Source: Spirochaetota bacterium (GTDB taxonomy: Bacteria; Spirochaetota; UBA4802; JAFGJZ01). Taken from it: DNA of 64,000 nucleotides. The notes beneath the pieces are model-generated. The model did no database searches, was not told the DNA's origin, and worked only from the letters and a program-made list of their open reading frames with translations. Positions 53,636 to 63,790 of the stretch are shown here, one piece after another (the stretch's first letter is position 1; each line of letters starts with the position of its first letter). The stretch is from positions 1 through 64,000 of the forward strand of contig JAFGRW010000082.1 in assembly GCA_016934935.1 (NCBI GenBank), in the 5' to 3' direction. The translations under genes were made by a program, and so were the position numbers.

Positions 53636-54373
53636 TTACTCCCAGCGAAATGTTTTCAGTGATACTATATATGCCGCAAATGCCATACCTGCAAGAATCG
53701 CAAACCTGGATATATCTGTTTCGATATCAGCACCCGACACCGCCCCCTGCAAAATCTTTATTCCCTGAGTCAGTGGAAAAAAATCAGAGAACCTCTGTAC
53801 CGCCGCAGGAAGTATACTGTATGGAACTGTAGTGCCGGATAAAATAAGCATTGGGAAATAGAGCAATACGCAAACCATATTTGCTTTTTTAACATCAGGG
53901 ACAATTGCCGCAATCAAAAAACCTATGCTGTATACAGAAAACTGAACGAATAAAAATGCTCCAGGATAACGGAAAAGGCTTCCTTCAATCGTGACCCCAA
54001 ACATGAAGCGGGCTGTTAAATATACTCCCGCTCCTGAAATCCACGCAAAAAAAGTCTGTAACGCGGTAATCGAGATAAGCAGAAGCAGGGGACTAACAGG
54101 AGTCGCTTTAAACCGTTTAAGTATTTTTTCATGACGGTACGAGGCAACTGTTAAAGGAATACCCATCAAACCAGCAGCACAAATACCTATACTTGCCACT
54201 CCTGCAAAGTTTTCAGAAGCGGTTTTGGCATCACCAACTGCTCCAATCAGCATCATTATTCCAACAGGCATTACAATCCCGAAAAGAATCATATCTCCAT
54301 GGCGAACCGCAAGTAAGGCCTCAATTTTTAACATCATTAAAAAGCTATATAAACTTTTTTTATCTACAATCAT
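53636..54373 (-). CDS. ABC-2 type transporter permease
   Basis: Six membrane segments in the ABC-2 arrangement: FGIVMPVGIMMLIGAV near 32, GVASIGICAAGLMGIPLTVA near 58-77, SITALQTFFAWISGAGVY near 100-120, and NMVCVLLYFPMLILSGTTVP near 163-182 with the conserved F/G-GxxxP. The 245-aa length is normal. Its start overlaps the ATPase gene by 4 nt, so the pair makes one exporter. Together with MerR it is likely a drug or lipid exporter; the substrate is unknown. Confidence 0.93.
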   Translation of the reverse strand: MIVDKKSLYSFLMMLKIEALLAVRHGDMILFGIVMPVGIMMLIGAVGDAKTASENFAGVASIGICAAGLMGIPLTVASYRHEKILKRFKATPVSPLLLLISITALQTFFAWISGAGVYLTARFMFGVTIEGSLFRYPGAFLFVQFSVYSIGFLIAAIVPDVKKANMVCVLLYFPMLILSGTTVPYSILPAAVQRFSDFFPLTQGIKILQGAVSGADIETDISRFAILAGMAFAAYIVSLKTFRWE

Positions 54374-55098
54374 GCGGCATCTCCTTTGTCTGATCTCATT
54401 AACGATAAAAACAGCTCCTCAAGATTTTTATGACCATGATCAAGTATCAGGCTTCCGGGGTTACCGGATGCAATAGTTTTTCCTTTTTTTAATACAGTGA
54501 TATTATCACAGAGGTACTCAACCTCATCCATAAAATGTGAAGTAAGTACGATGGTAATACCATTGCTACTCAAACCTTTCAGATAGTCCCAAACATCCCT
54601 TCTAGCTTCGGGATCAAGTCCGGTTGTTAATTCGTCCAGGAAAAGCAATTCGGGTTTTCCTATTAAAGCCTGTATCACGGCCAACTTCTGCTTCTCTCCA
54701 CCAGAGAGATCCGAAACAGTATGGTCTCTCCTAACATCCAAACGGAATTTTTCAAGAAGCTCTAACCAATCCGCCCTCTTTTCATACAGTGATGCTGTTA
54801 ATCTACAGCACTCCTCTACCTTGATTTTGTCCTGAAACCCGGTGTGCTGAAACTGCACACCTACTTTTTCAAATAGTTTACGTCGTTTGAGCTGAGGATC
54901 CATTCCAAGTAGCTCTACACTACCAAAATCTTTTTTGCGCAACCCGAGCATACACTCAACAGCTGTTGTTTTACCGGCACCATTATGCCCTAATAATCCA
55001 AAAATCTCACCTCTTTTGACAGAGAGACCAAAATCATTAAGAGCCTGTATGTCGCCATAACTCTTTGACAAATTTTTAATTTTCACTGCATATTCCAA
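54370..55098 (-). CDS. ABC transporter ATP-binding protein
   Basis: A complete ABC ATPase: Walker A GLLGHNGAGKTTAVECML near 31-48, Q-loop in FEKVGVQFQHTGFQDKI near 76-92, signature SDLSGGEKQKLAVIQAL near 128, Walker B PELLFLDELTTGLDPEAR near 149, and the switch His in VLTSHFMDEVEYL near 181. AGGAGGTG is 6 nt before the TTG at 55098, which is preferred over an ATG at 55119 that would lie upstream of that site. It pairs with the overlapping permease. Confidence 0.95.
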   Translation of the reverse strand: MEYAVKIKNLSKSYGDIQALNDFGLSVKRGEIFGLLGHNGAGKTTAVECMLGLRKKDFGSVELLGMDPQLKRRKLFEKVGVQFQHTGFQDKIKVEECCRLTASLYEKRADWLELLEKFRLDVRRDHTVSDLSGGEKQKLAVIQALIGKPELLFLDELTTGLDPEARRDVWDYLKGLSSNGITIVLTSHFMDEVEYLCDNITVLKKGKTIASGNPGSLILDHGHKNLEELFLSLMRSDKGDAA

Positions 55099-55343
55099 TT
55101 GTTGCACCTCCTGAATCATTTATAAAAGTATCCATCTGCAGTAAATTACACCAGCACAGACTACCTGTTCCAGGAACTGTCTGTTCAAAAAAATGAATTC
55201 CATTCTTCTGGCTTATATCAAAGAAGCTGCAGTGGCTACAATCAATCGGTCACTCTCCAGTTTGGGGAGAGTCAACAAAAAAAAATTGATCATTCAATAT
55301 CCTTTCAGTACTTTTAAATGACATCGTGTCAGGAGGCTCAATT

Positions 55344-57008
55344 ATGAGTTTTTTAAACAATCTTAAGATGTCTTTCAGACTTTTTCTGGTCTTCTTGTGC
55401 ATAATCCTGATTACAGGTGCCGGCATGGTCTACAATCTCAAAAACCTTCGCGAAATATCCGGCATCATTGATTCCATATACAACACCAGGTTAAAGAGCA
55501 TAAATTTTTTAATAGAGGCGGACCGTGACGCCTATCAATCGAGTATCGCCGTTAGCACATCTTTTGCCGAGCAGATAAACTCTAATCCCGAGCTGATTAA
55601 AAAAAACCTTGATGAAATTAGTGAAAACATGAGACAGGTGGATGAACGTTTTAACAAATTCAGGGATATATTTCTAAAATCTGAGACCGATTCTCACATA
55701 CACGATTTTGCCTATTTTAAAACACAGTACGGAAAATGGGAGGCTTTCAGTAATACTATATCAGCTCATGTTAAAAATGGTGAGTATGATGATGCACAGA
55801 ATATCTATTTTGGTGATTACTGGACTGCCTTCAATGAAATGCGAAATACCATGGACAAGCTGACCGGGGTTTCACTAAAAAGCGCAGAAGATGAGTACAA
55901 CAAAAGTGTAAAACAGATAGAAAACATACAAAAGGTCTCAATATTGATGATTGCCGTTACCATGTTTTTCTGCATTTTTATGGGAGTAGTTTTAACAATA
56001 AGCATACTCGGACCAATAAAAAAAGTAATTACCGCAATGCAGGGAGTGGCCAAGGGAGATCTTACCGTCAAAATAGAGGCACTCGGCAGAGACGAGCTCA
56101 GCACAATGATGAAAACTCTCAAAGAAACGGTTTTATCATTAAATACAATTGTTACACACATTCACAGCTCTTCTCAAACTATTACAACCTACGCGGACGA
56201 GGTAAACGCTACAGCCCTTTCATTGAGCGAATCAACAAACGAGCAGGCTGCCAATGTCGAAGAGATATCTTCATCTCTCGAAGAGATTGGGTCAACAATA
56301 AGCATGAATACCGAGAATTCCAAGAATACTGACTCATTGGCTCAAGGAGTATCAGTTAACGCCGAAGAGGGAGGAAAAGCTGTAATACAAACTGTTGACG
56401 CAATGAAGTCAATTGCGGAAAAAATCGGAATAATAGAAGATATCGCCTACCAGACAAATCTTCTCGCCTTGAACGCCGCGATAGAAGCCGCCCGTGCAGG
56501 TGAACATGGAAGAGGTTTCTCGGTTGTTGCGTCCGAAGTAAGGAAACTCGCGGAGAAGAGCCAATTTTCCGCACAGGAGATCCGCTCGGTAGCCGACGAC
56601 AGCGTTGTGATTTCTGACAAGGCAGGCAGCCTGATAAACAGGATCGTACCGGATATTAAAAAAACTGCATCACTTATTCAGGAGATTACACTCGCGTCCG
56701 AACAGCAGGATATCGGTATCAACCAGATTAATGGAGGAATGGAACAGCTTAGTATTGTAACGCAAAACACATCCTCAGCTTCAGAAGAGCTGGCAGCCAT
56801 ATCCAAGATGATGAAAGACCAGGCATCTGAACTTAAGAGTATGGTAAACTTCTTTAAAACATTATCTGATACAAAGAATGAGTCAATAAAGCATACAGAA
56901 AACACAGAAAAGAGTGATGCAGGCAACAAGCCCGTTAAACCGGAGAATAACCCGGAAAAGTCTAAGCATAAACAGGATAAAGATCAAAAAGAAGATAAAG
57001 TCGATTAA
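55344..57008 (+). CDS. Methyl-accepting chemotaxis protein
   Basis: GGAGG precedes the ATG at 55344. Membrane segments at about 8-30 and 195-220 flank a four-helix-bundle sensor domain. A HAMP domain ([20 protein letters not shown] near 217-236) leads to the cytoplasmic rod with the tip [20 protein letters not shown] near 371-390 followed by [16 protein letters not shown]. The last 40 residues are a Lys/Asp/Glu-rich tail. It signals to CheA/CheW; no che genes lie nearby. The ligand is unknown. Confidence 0.96.
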   Translation: MSFLNNLKMSFRLFLVFLCIILITGAGMVYNLKNLREISGIIDSIYNTRLKSINFLIEADRDAYQSSIAVSTSFAEQINSNPELIKKNLDEISENMRQVDERFNKFRDIFLKSETDSHIHDFAYFKTQYGKWEAFSNTISAHVKNGEYDDAQNIYFGDYWTAFNEMRNTMDKLTGVSLKSAEDEYNKSVKQIENIQKVSILMIAVTMFFCIFMGVVLTISILGPIKKVITAMQGVAKGDLTVKIEALGRDELSTMMKTLKETVLSLNTIVTHIHSSSQTITTYADEVNATALSLSESTNEQAANVEEISSSLEEIGSTISMNTENSKNTDSLAQGVSVNAEEGGKAVIQTVDAMKSIAEKIGIIEDIAYQTNLLALNAAIEAARAGEHGRGFSVVASEVRKLAEKSQFSAQEIRSVADDSVVISDKAGSLINRIVPDIKKTASLIQEITLASEQQDIGINQINGGMEQLSIVTQNTSSASEELAAISKMMKDQASELKSMVNFFKTLSDTKNESIKHTENTEKSDAGNKPVKPENNPEKSKHKQDKDQKEDKVD

Positions 57009-57139
57009 AAACCGAGATAGACTAAGTGAAAATATCTGCTTATCCGGTACAAAGATGAGCCGTCTTTATGCCTGATAAGTAGAGCTCTACACTATAAGCG
57101 CAGTATAAACCGAATAATGTGAATTAGAAGTAACATTTT

Positions 57140-57209
57140 TTAACAAATTATCTGTTTAAAATATAAACTAATGGTAAATCGTTGACAGTTTTAGTACTGA
57201 ATGGTCAGT
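57140..57209 (+). promoter_or_regulatory. Promoter and TetR-type operator
   Basis: TTAACA (57140-57145), a 16-nt spacer and TATAAA (57162-57167) look like a promoter. The inverted repeat ACTGAATGGTCAGT (57196-57209), typical of TetR/AcrR-type operators, lies about 25 nt past the start point and just before the regulator's ATG, fitting autoregulation. Confidence 0.6.
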
Positions 57210-57217
57210 TTATACTT

Positions 57218-57814
57218 ATGGAAACTAAAGAAAAAATTTTAAATTCTGCGGCGAAAATTTTTGCTGAAAAAAGCTACGACGGTTCCCGAGTCGATCAGAT
57301 AGCTGAACACGCCGGAATACCCAAATCCCTCATCTATTATCATTTTAAGAGTAAAGAGTCCATTTTAAATACTCTTATCGAAGCATTTATCTCGGATCTT
57401 GTAAGAATTCAGAATAATATAAAGGAAATTTATGAACATGAAAAGACCATCGCTCCAAACGAACAAATAATTGAAAAGGTAGTTCCATTCTTTCAAGAAA
57501 AATCTGACATCATGAGAATTATTATGGCAGAATCCCTGAAGGTCAGTCCTTCTCCTCCTATATTACGTGTGCTAAAAACAGTAATCGATTCCAAAAAAAG
57601 TGCCGCATGCAGGTTTAATAATATAGACTATGACAATCCGAAAACGGTTTTACGTGAATTTATAAATTACATTATACCGGTATTTACTTTCAGCTGTCTT
57701 TATAATTCTTTCTCTGATATGTACGGATTTGATAGAAACCTGATTATCAAGCACTTCATTGATATTATGGATCAAAACAGCTGCGAAAATATAAGCATAT
57801 TTGAAAATAAATAG
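57218..57814 (+). CDS. TetR family transcriptional regulator
   Basis: The helix-turn-helix is clear at the N-terminus: KEKILNSAAKIFAEKSYDGS, VDQIAEHAGIPKSLIYYHFK near 24-43, followed by a helical ligand domain. The ATG at 57218 is used because the TetR domain normally begins just before K-E-K-I-L; the upstream TTG at 57182 adds non-homologous residues and includes the operator. It lies 54 nt before the RND pump gene on the same strand, the classical layout of a repressor with its pump. Confidence 0.93.
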   Translation: METKEKILNSAAKIFAEKSYDGSRVDQIAEHAGIPKSLIYYHFKSKESILNTLIEAFISDLVRIQNNIKEIYEHEKTIAPNEQIIEKVVPFFQEKSDIMRIIMAESLKVSPSPPILRVLKTVIDSKKSAACRFNNIDYDNPKTVLREFINYIIPVFTFSCLYNSFSDMYGFDRNLIIKHFIDIMDQNSCENISIFENK

Positions 57815-57868
57815 TTTTAAATTTCTATATCACATGCAAAATAACAATACTGCAAACAAAGGATAACC

Positions 57869-60800
57869 ATGGAAAAATTTTTCGTAAAATTCATAAGACT
57901 TCTTGTTAACAGACCGCTTCTAGTTAACCTTCTGCTGATATTCATTATAATTACCGGTGCCTACTCTCTTTATACAATGCAAAGGTTGGGACTACCCCGG
58001 GTAGAGCTCTATATGACCCATATCACGACCATTTATCCGGGAGCCTCTCCGGAAGATGTAGAACTTAACGTCACGAAAAAAATAGAAGCTGCTCTTGAAT
58101 CTGTCAGCGATATTAAAAAATATACTTCTGTATCGATGGAAAATATGTCGTTTGTTACAGTAGAGATTAACGCATCAACCGATAATCTTAAAGAGGTTCA
58201 GGATGATATCGAGCGTGCTGTTAATCGTATCAATGATTTTCCGGAAGAGATAACAGACAAACCTGTTTTCTTTGAGGAGAAGTCGGATAACTGGTCAATT
58301 ATGTCTATCGGCTTTTCATCCAACAGCAAAAACGGCAAGGAGTATGTACAGCTTGCAAAAGATTTAAAGGAAGAGTTGCTTGAAGTACCCCAGGTATCAG
58401 GGATTGATATCGAAGGCGATTACGAAAATGAAATAGTAATTAAACTCAAAAAAGCCAAACTCAATGAATATATAATATCCATTGAAGAAGTTATTAACTC
58501 GATAAAGTCAAACAAGATACGGCTTTCTGCCGGATCACTCGAATCTTTTACCACCGAGACCGGAATCGTAACCTTATCTGAATTTGAAACTGTCGAAGAA
58601 ATAGAAAATATTATTGTTCGAATAAACGATGCAGGCAATGTAATACGACTTGGTGATATTGCTGAAATTTCAAAACAGATCGAAGAAGGTGACGTTATAC
58701 GGAAAGTTAACGGCCACGAAGGGCTTTGGTTGGAGGTCACAAAACAGGGTAATGCTGATATTCTTGATACTGTCAATGGAATTAACCGTGTTATTGAGCG
58801 GTTTAAGGAAAGCCGGCATATTGATGAAACGGTGGATATAATCGTCTTGCGTGATGAGTCTATCGAAACTCGCGAGCGACTTACAATACTTTATACAAAT
58901 GCCGGAATTGGACTTGCACTTGTTCTTATTCTGCTATTTTTCTTCTTTAGCAAGCGAATAGCATTCTGGACATCTCTTGGAATACCTGTAGCCTTTGCGA
59001 CAGCGTTTATTGTTGCTTCACTTGCCGGAGTTTCAATTAACCGTGTTTCGCTTCTTGGTCTTGTAGTTGTGCTTGGTATGCTTGTTGACGACTCAATTGT
59101 TGTCGCAGAAAATATTCACAGACACCGCCTAATGGGGCACAACGGAAAAGAGTCTGCTGCCAGGGGTACAGCTCAGGTATTAATACCGGTTATCGGTACT
59201 GTTTTAACAACAGTTATTGCTTTTGTACCAATATATTTTGTTCCGGGACTGGCATTTGATTTTTCCAGAGAAATTCCTACTTTTGTAATCGCAATGCTTG
59301 TGGGAAGTCTTATAGAATCTGTTTTTGTTTTACCAGTGCATTTAGCACATGAAAAAGATGATAACGAGACGATTGAAAAAGATCCTTTTGGAATGAAACT
59401 TCTTCATTTAATGGAAAATGCTTATGAACGCTTTTTACGTAAAATGCTGTATCACCGTTATTTATCTTTTGGAGCCACCCTGCTTATCTTTGCAGCAGCA
59501 CTTTTACTTTCCTTGGCACTTACGAAATTTGTAATGTTTCCAATAGACCAGGCAACAATTCTAACGATATACGGCGAGACAGAACCAGCAAGCTCGCTTT
59601 CTAATACTGATTCAATAATATCACCAGTAAACGATATCATCGAAACACTTCCGGATAATGTTATTAAGTCTTATCAGACAATTACCGGCAAAAAAGGAAG
59701 GTATTCATCAAGAAACCTGCCAAACTACTTTACCTTCGAGTTGACACTTACCACTTCTACCGAACGAGATATGACAGCGTTACAGGTTAAGGATTACATT
59801 TTTTCTGAAATTGATAAAAATGGCATAACGAAAATTGAAACCATTGATTACGAAATAGACGGTGGAGGACCACCCGCAGGAAAACCTGTATCAATAGATA
59901 TTATTGGCAACGATAACGGAAAGAGGAAAAAGCTGATTTCGCAAATAATGAAAGATCTTGAGAATATCGGCCTGACCGAAATTGATACCGACTTTCGTGA
60001 AGGTAAAGTTGAAATTAGACTTGCTCCTGACTACGAACTGATATCCAGAGGTGACCTCTCTGTCGGGCAGGTCGCAAATGTAATTCGTACAGCATTTGAC
60101 GGAACAATAGTAACATATATGGAAACTGCCGACGAACAGATTCCGTTCAGAGTAGTTCTTGATAAAAAAGATATTGATATTGAACATCCCTTGAGGGGCC
60201 TCTATACAATCAATAATCGGGGAATACTGATACCAGTCGAAAACCTTTTACGTTCGCAAAAAGGCTCAACGCCTCAAACTGTTTATCGATATAACGGAAA
60301 ACGTAAAAACACAGTAACGGCAAATATTCCTGATGGCATGACCTCTATTGAAATATATGACAAACTGGGTTCCTTATACGCAGATTTTACAAAAGATAAC
60401 CCCGGTTTTAGAATTAATCTGGGTGGTGAAGCCGAAGAGAGCACCAACACTCGAAACAAGATGATCTTCGCAACAATTCTTGCAATAATCGGAATATACT
60501 TTGTTCTGGTTCTTCAGTTCAATTCGTTGATTCAACCGGCAATAGTGATCTCTGCCATACCGTTCGGACTTATTGGAATACTTCTGGCATTTGGCTTGCA
60601 AAGAATTGATCTGTCAATGCTTGCTCTTGTGGGGATAATGGGCTATGGAGGTGTAGTTGTAAATAACTCACTTATTCTTGTAGAGTTTATAAACAATGAA
60701 CGAAAAAGCAGTGATAACTCTAACTTTATCGAAAATGTTGTAAACGGATCCAAGATGCGGCTCACTCCTATTTTTCTGACAACCCTAACAACTGTCGCAG

Positions 60801-61093
60801 GGCTGATGCCGACAGCATACGGCTGGTTTGGAGGTATGGATTCGTTTATCTCACCTATGATTATGGCTATGGCTTGGGGGTTAATAATCGGTACCCCTGC
60901 GGTACTCTTTGTTATTCCCATACAATACGCAATAATTGAAGATATTGTTGCACTCGCAAAAAAAATAACGGGTATCGATTCAAAAGAAAACCATTTGATT
61001 AATAAGGATAAGGATTATAGGCTCAAAACCGGCAAAAAAACCACAGTAACCAGAAAAAACAAATTGGCCTATAAAAAAGACGGTAACAGATAA
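57869..61093 (+). CDS. RND efflux/transport permease (HAE1-type), 2
   Basis: The protein is 1074 aa with 12 membrane segments. Conserved parts include VELYMTHITTIYPGASPEDV near 38, GLVVVLGMLVDDSIVVAEN near 400 (proton-relay Asp pair), and IYFVLVLQFNSLIQPAIVIS near 870. The C-terminal 45 residues are unusually basic. It differs from the 46.4 kb pump over most of its porter domain. No adaptor or outer-membrane channel gene is adjacent; instead a TetR gene precedes it and a transglutaminase-like gene follows 46 nt later. Confidence 0.93.
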   Translation: MEKFFVKFIRLLVNRPLLVNLLLIFIIITGAYSLYTMQRLGLPRVELYMTHITTIYPGASPEDVELNVTKKIEAALESVSDIKKYTSVSMENMSFVTVEINASTDNLKEVQDDIERAVNRINDFPEEITDKPVFFEEKSDNWSIMSIGFSSNSKNGKEYVQLAKDLKEELLEVPQVSGIDIEGDYENEIVIKLKKAKLNEYIISIEEVINSIKSNKIRLSAGSLESFTTETGIVTLSEFETVEEIENIIVRINDAGNVIRLGDIAEISKQIEEGDVIRKVNGHEGLWLEVTKQGNADILDTVNGINRVIERFKESRHIDETVDIIVLRDESIETRERLTILYTNAGIGLALVLILLFFFFSKRIAFWTSLGIPVAFATAFIVASLAGVSINRVSLLGLVVVLGMLVDDSIVVAENIHRHRLMGHNGKESAARGTAQVLIPVIGTVLTTVIAFVPIYFVPGLAFDFSREIPTFVIAMLVGSLIESVFVLPVHLAHEKDDNETIEKDPFGMKLLHLMENAYERFLRKMLYHRYLSFGATLLIFAAALLLSLALTKFVMFPIDQATILTIYGETEPASSLSNTDSIISPVNDIIETLPDNVIKSYQTITGKKGRYSSRNLPNYFTFELTLTTSTERDMTALQVKDYIFSEIDKNGITKIETIDYEIDGGGPPAGKPVSIDIIGNDNGKRKKLISQIMKDLENIGLTEIDTDFREGKVEIRLAPDYELISRGDLSVGQVANVIRTAFDGTIVTYMETADEQIPFRVVLDKKDIDIEHPLRGLYTINNRGILIPVENLLRSQKGSTPQTVYRYNGKRKNTVTANIPDGMTSIEIYDKLGSLYADFTKDNPGFRINLGGEAEESTNTRNKMIFATILAIIGIYFVLVLQFNSLIQPAIVISAIPFGLIGILLAFGLQRIDLSMLALVGIMGYGGVVVNNSLILVEFINNERKSSDNSNFIENVVNGSKMRLTPIFLTTLTTVAGLMPTAYGWFGGMDSFISPMIMAMAWGLIIGTPAVLFVIPIQYAIIEDIVALAKKITGIDSKENHLINKDKDYRLKTGKKTTVTRKNKLAYKKDGNR

Positions 61094-61139
61094 GCCTGTT
61101 TAGTCTCTATGTTTATACAAACCGATAAAGGAATAATGA

Positions 61140-62612
61140 ATGAAACTGATACTTTACATAACATCAATTTTTCTTTTTATAAACATAGAGGCTGCCGGGC
61201 TGCAGAAACATATAGACACCTTCGGCTATGATTTTTTAAACAACACTATAACTGACATCGAAAAACGGGAATTAGATAGGATAAGCTTTGAAAACAGCAG
61301 TCCCTACTTTCCTGATAAAATCATCAGGCTTTACCTTATTGCTTCACAGATAAACAAGGAACCTGACTTCACCCGGGAACTTAGAGCCTTTGAATCAGTT
61401 ATAAAAGAAATAGAACCGCAAACAAAGGGGCTCTCTTCTTACAACAGGGCCGAGAAAATTCTGCATATTTTGCACGATATCTATTTTAAAACCGAATTAA
61501 CCGGAAGCGGTGCCGGTTACAATATCGGCATCGAAGACACGTTACGCAGTAAACGCTTTAACTGTTACAAGTCAGCCCTGATTTACAATGCAGCACTTGA
61601 GTATTTCGGTTATGAAAGCTACCTGGTGATTGTTCCGGAACATATTTTCTCTGTTGTCTTGTTAGACGGAAAGCAAATCGAAGTCGAAACCACAAACCGT
61701 TTTGGTTTTGATCCCTACGATCGCGGAGCACCGGAATACAAAAGAAAACTTGATAAACCCGGTGTTATTTTTGACAAAAAAAACTACAGCAGCAAAACAC
61801 CGGTTGACAACATTTCAATCATAAGTATAATTTACAGCAACAGGCTTCTTCTTTACACCGGTCAAAAGCGTTATACGGGATACTCAGTTAAACCTGATTT
61901 TGAACGTGCAGCCGCGCTGGGAGTTCTGGGTCTGTATATGCACGGTAAAAGCACCAACCTTGCCAACAATATAATCTATCCATTTTACAGAATAAGCTCC
62001 GGCAACATGAAAAAAGATCCTGCATCAATTAGTAAATACGTAAAACAGTTTAGCGAATTTCTGGCGCATTCGCGTTTTGCCCCGTACCGCCCCATGTACA
62101 ATAAAAACATCAGCATTGCAGTTCTGGAATCACAACCGGCTCTGCGTGAAAGCTATTTGTCGTCCGCAAACCCGATTAGTGCCGATACAGTCACAGATGC
62201 GTATATTCAATCATTAAAATCTGTTGAAAGTAATTCACAAAGTGCCGAAATAACCGAAACAGCCTGGAACAACATCACCATTGATTATAATCATGATCTG
62301 GCCAAGCAGATTAATACCGACTCTATTGAGGGAATAAAGAACTACGCACTGCAGCAGAAAAGACTCTTTGAAACACTATCCGCATACAAGCACAGCAGCA
62401 AATACAAAAACATGGCGGCCTATAATACCACGGTAATTCTAAACAACTATATTCTGAAAATTTACGGAACAAAAAACTATCAAAAAGCATTATCCGAAAT
62501 TGACCGCGGCATAGACCTGCTCGAAAAGCAGCTCTCCTTTTACGACAAAAAGGTCATGGACTCCGTCAAAAAAAACCGCGAAATAATTGTAGAAGCCATT
62601 GGAAGGCAGTGA
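61140..62612 (+). CDS. Secreted transglutaminase-like protein
   Basis: A cleavable signal peptide (MKLILYITSIFLFINIEAAG) precedes a helical region and a papain-like transglutaminase core: SKRFNCYKSALIYNAALEYF near 138-157 with the likely Cys nucleophile, VIVPEHIFSVVLLDGK near 163-178 with the His, and EVETTNRFGFDP near 181-192 with the acidic residue. This Cys-His-Glu layout fits SirB1/transglutaminase-core proteins. A second helical half, to residue 490, may be TPR-like. It should act in the periplasm as a cysteine peptidase, cross-linker or non-catalytic binder. It probably shares the RND transcript. Confidence 0.75.
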   Translation: MKLILYITSIFLFINIEAAGLQKHIDTFGYDFLNNTITDIEKRELDRISFENSSPYFPDKIIRLYLIASQINKEPDFTRELRAFESVIKEIEPQTKGLSSYNRAEKILHILHDIYFKTELTGSGAGYNIGIEDTLRSKRFNCYKSALIYNAALEYFGYESYLVIVPEHIFSVVLLDGKQIEVETTNRFGFDPYDRGAPEYKRKLDKPGVIFDKKNYSSKTPVDNISIISIIYSNRLLLYTGQKRYTGYSVKPDFERAAALGVLGLYMHGKSTNLANNIIYPFYRISSGNMKKDPASISKYVKQFSEFLAHSRFAPYRPMYNKNISIAVLESQPALRESYLSSANPISADTVTDAYIQSLKSVESNSQSAEITETAWNNITIDYNHDLAKQINTDSIEGIKNYALQQKRLFETLSAYKHSSKYKNMAAYNTTVILNNYILKIYGTKNYQKALSEIDRGIDLLEKQLSFYDKKVMDSVKKNREIIVEAIGRQ

Positions 62613-62678
62613 GAGGGCGGTGAATAGTTAATAATGAAAATGGAAGTTGCACAACAGTTAAGAGACTCTCGTTGAGAC

Positions 62679-63383
62679 CTATTGATGTCTATTCAATTCA
62701 TTTTTAAATTTTATATCACCTTTAAACTCATACTTTTCACTATAATCAAATCCATAAAAACTGTCATAAACTCTAATATTAGCTTTTTTTGTTTCAATGG
62801 CATCAAGCAAAATACCACGGTCTGTATACTCATAAACCAAAATTGGCACATATGGCATTATATTATCTTCGCCTTGCATTTCATAATCACTCACAATACC
62901 AACCAATTCAAGCTTGCCATCCAAATCAATATCTTTAGGTAACATTTGAAAATACGGAATTATTTCTTTTGATATAGACTTATCTTTATTTACAATTAGC
63001 ATTAATAGCTTATTAATACTTGGTCTATCATTTACCAGCAAGAGTATTTCATAATTATCACCAATTTTCCGAATTGATGGATAATTGTTATTTATCTCAA
63101 ACTCATAATCTGAATCGACAAATACAATCTTATCATCTTTATATAAACTTATGTCAAAATACATCTTAAAATCTTTAAATTCCTCAGAATCAGCAAACGC
63201 AATTGTAAATCCATAACCTAAATCTTTTAACAAAGAATTATCAGCAACTATTGGATTAAACTGTGGCAAATTATTTAAAGTATCATAGTCATTTAAATTA
63301 TTGCAAGAAACCATAATTAGAAGCATAGCAATTTCTATTTTATAAATAACTTCAGTTTTAAATATTTTCAATTTTAACGCCAT
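62679..63383 (-). CDS. Hypothetical lipoprotein, 234 aa
   Basis: A signal peptide with lipobox IMVSC (Cys near 27) precedes a beta-rich mature domain: LPKDIDLDGKLELVGIVSD near 149-167 is an FG-GAP-like or calcium-binding-type loop ('D-x-D-x-D-G'), and VPILVYEYTDRGILLD near 179 follows. The pattern is seen in lipoproteins with integrin-like repeats. I do not recognise a specific family. It is a singleton on the minus strand near the right edge. Confidence 0.65.
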   Translation of the reverse strand: MALKLKIFKTEVIYKIEIAMLLIMVSCNNLNDYDTLNNLPQFNPIVADNSLLKDLGYGFTIAFADSEEFKDFKMYFDISLYKDDKIVFVDSDYEFEINNNYPSIRKIGDNYEILLLVNDRPSINKLLMLIVNKDKSISKEIIPYFQMLPKDIDLDGKLELVGIVSDYEMQGEDNIMPYVPILVYEYTDRGILLDAIETKKANIRVYDSFYGFDYSEKYEFKGDIKFKNELNRHQ

Positions 63384-63670
63384 GAATGAATTTTCCTCTT
63401 AATTGACAAATGACCAAATGTATAAAAAATCATAAAAAGGCAAACCCACAGATTTAACCATATTTTGTTTACATTATATTATATTATATTATATTATTCA
63501 AACTACAAAAGGGCTTTTCAATAATCAACTCAATAATAATTTATCGCGATTGACATAACAATATCTTCTTCTTTCGAAGATATTTGCCGAGTAATTGTCG
63601 TCAAGTACTATGGTGAAATATTCGTAAAACTCATCATACACGAGATCCACTATTAATTATTTTATCAACA
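63384..63670. other. AT-rich intergenic region with a short tandem repeat
   Basis: Positions 63472-63498 are a run of a 5-nt TTATA/ATTAT unit repeated about five times. Such a tract can slip and change promoter spacing, here upstream of the 234-aa lipoprotein gene. No gene is seen. Confidence 0.55.
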
Positions 63671-63750
63671 AGGAACTTGCGAAAAATTCTTTTACATAGG
63701 GACTTTAAACGGCATAACCGTTCCGGAAATGGTAATTTTTCGAAGTGCCC
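63671..63750 (-). repeat. Second copy of the 51.7-kb repeat
   Basis: On the minus strand it begins GGGCACTTCGAAAAATTACC and matches 51716-51800 in order, ending in GAATTTTTCGCAAG. It lies 40 bp past the truncated Rpn frame. Confidence 0.6.
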
Positions 63751-63790
63751 TTATTTCAAAAAAGACATTATCAGCTGTAAATCTTTTTCG

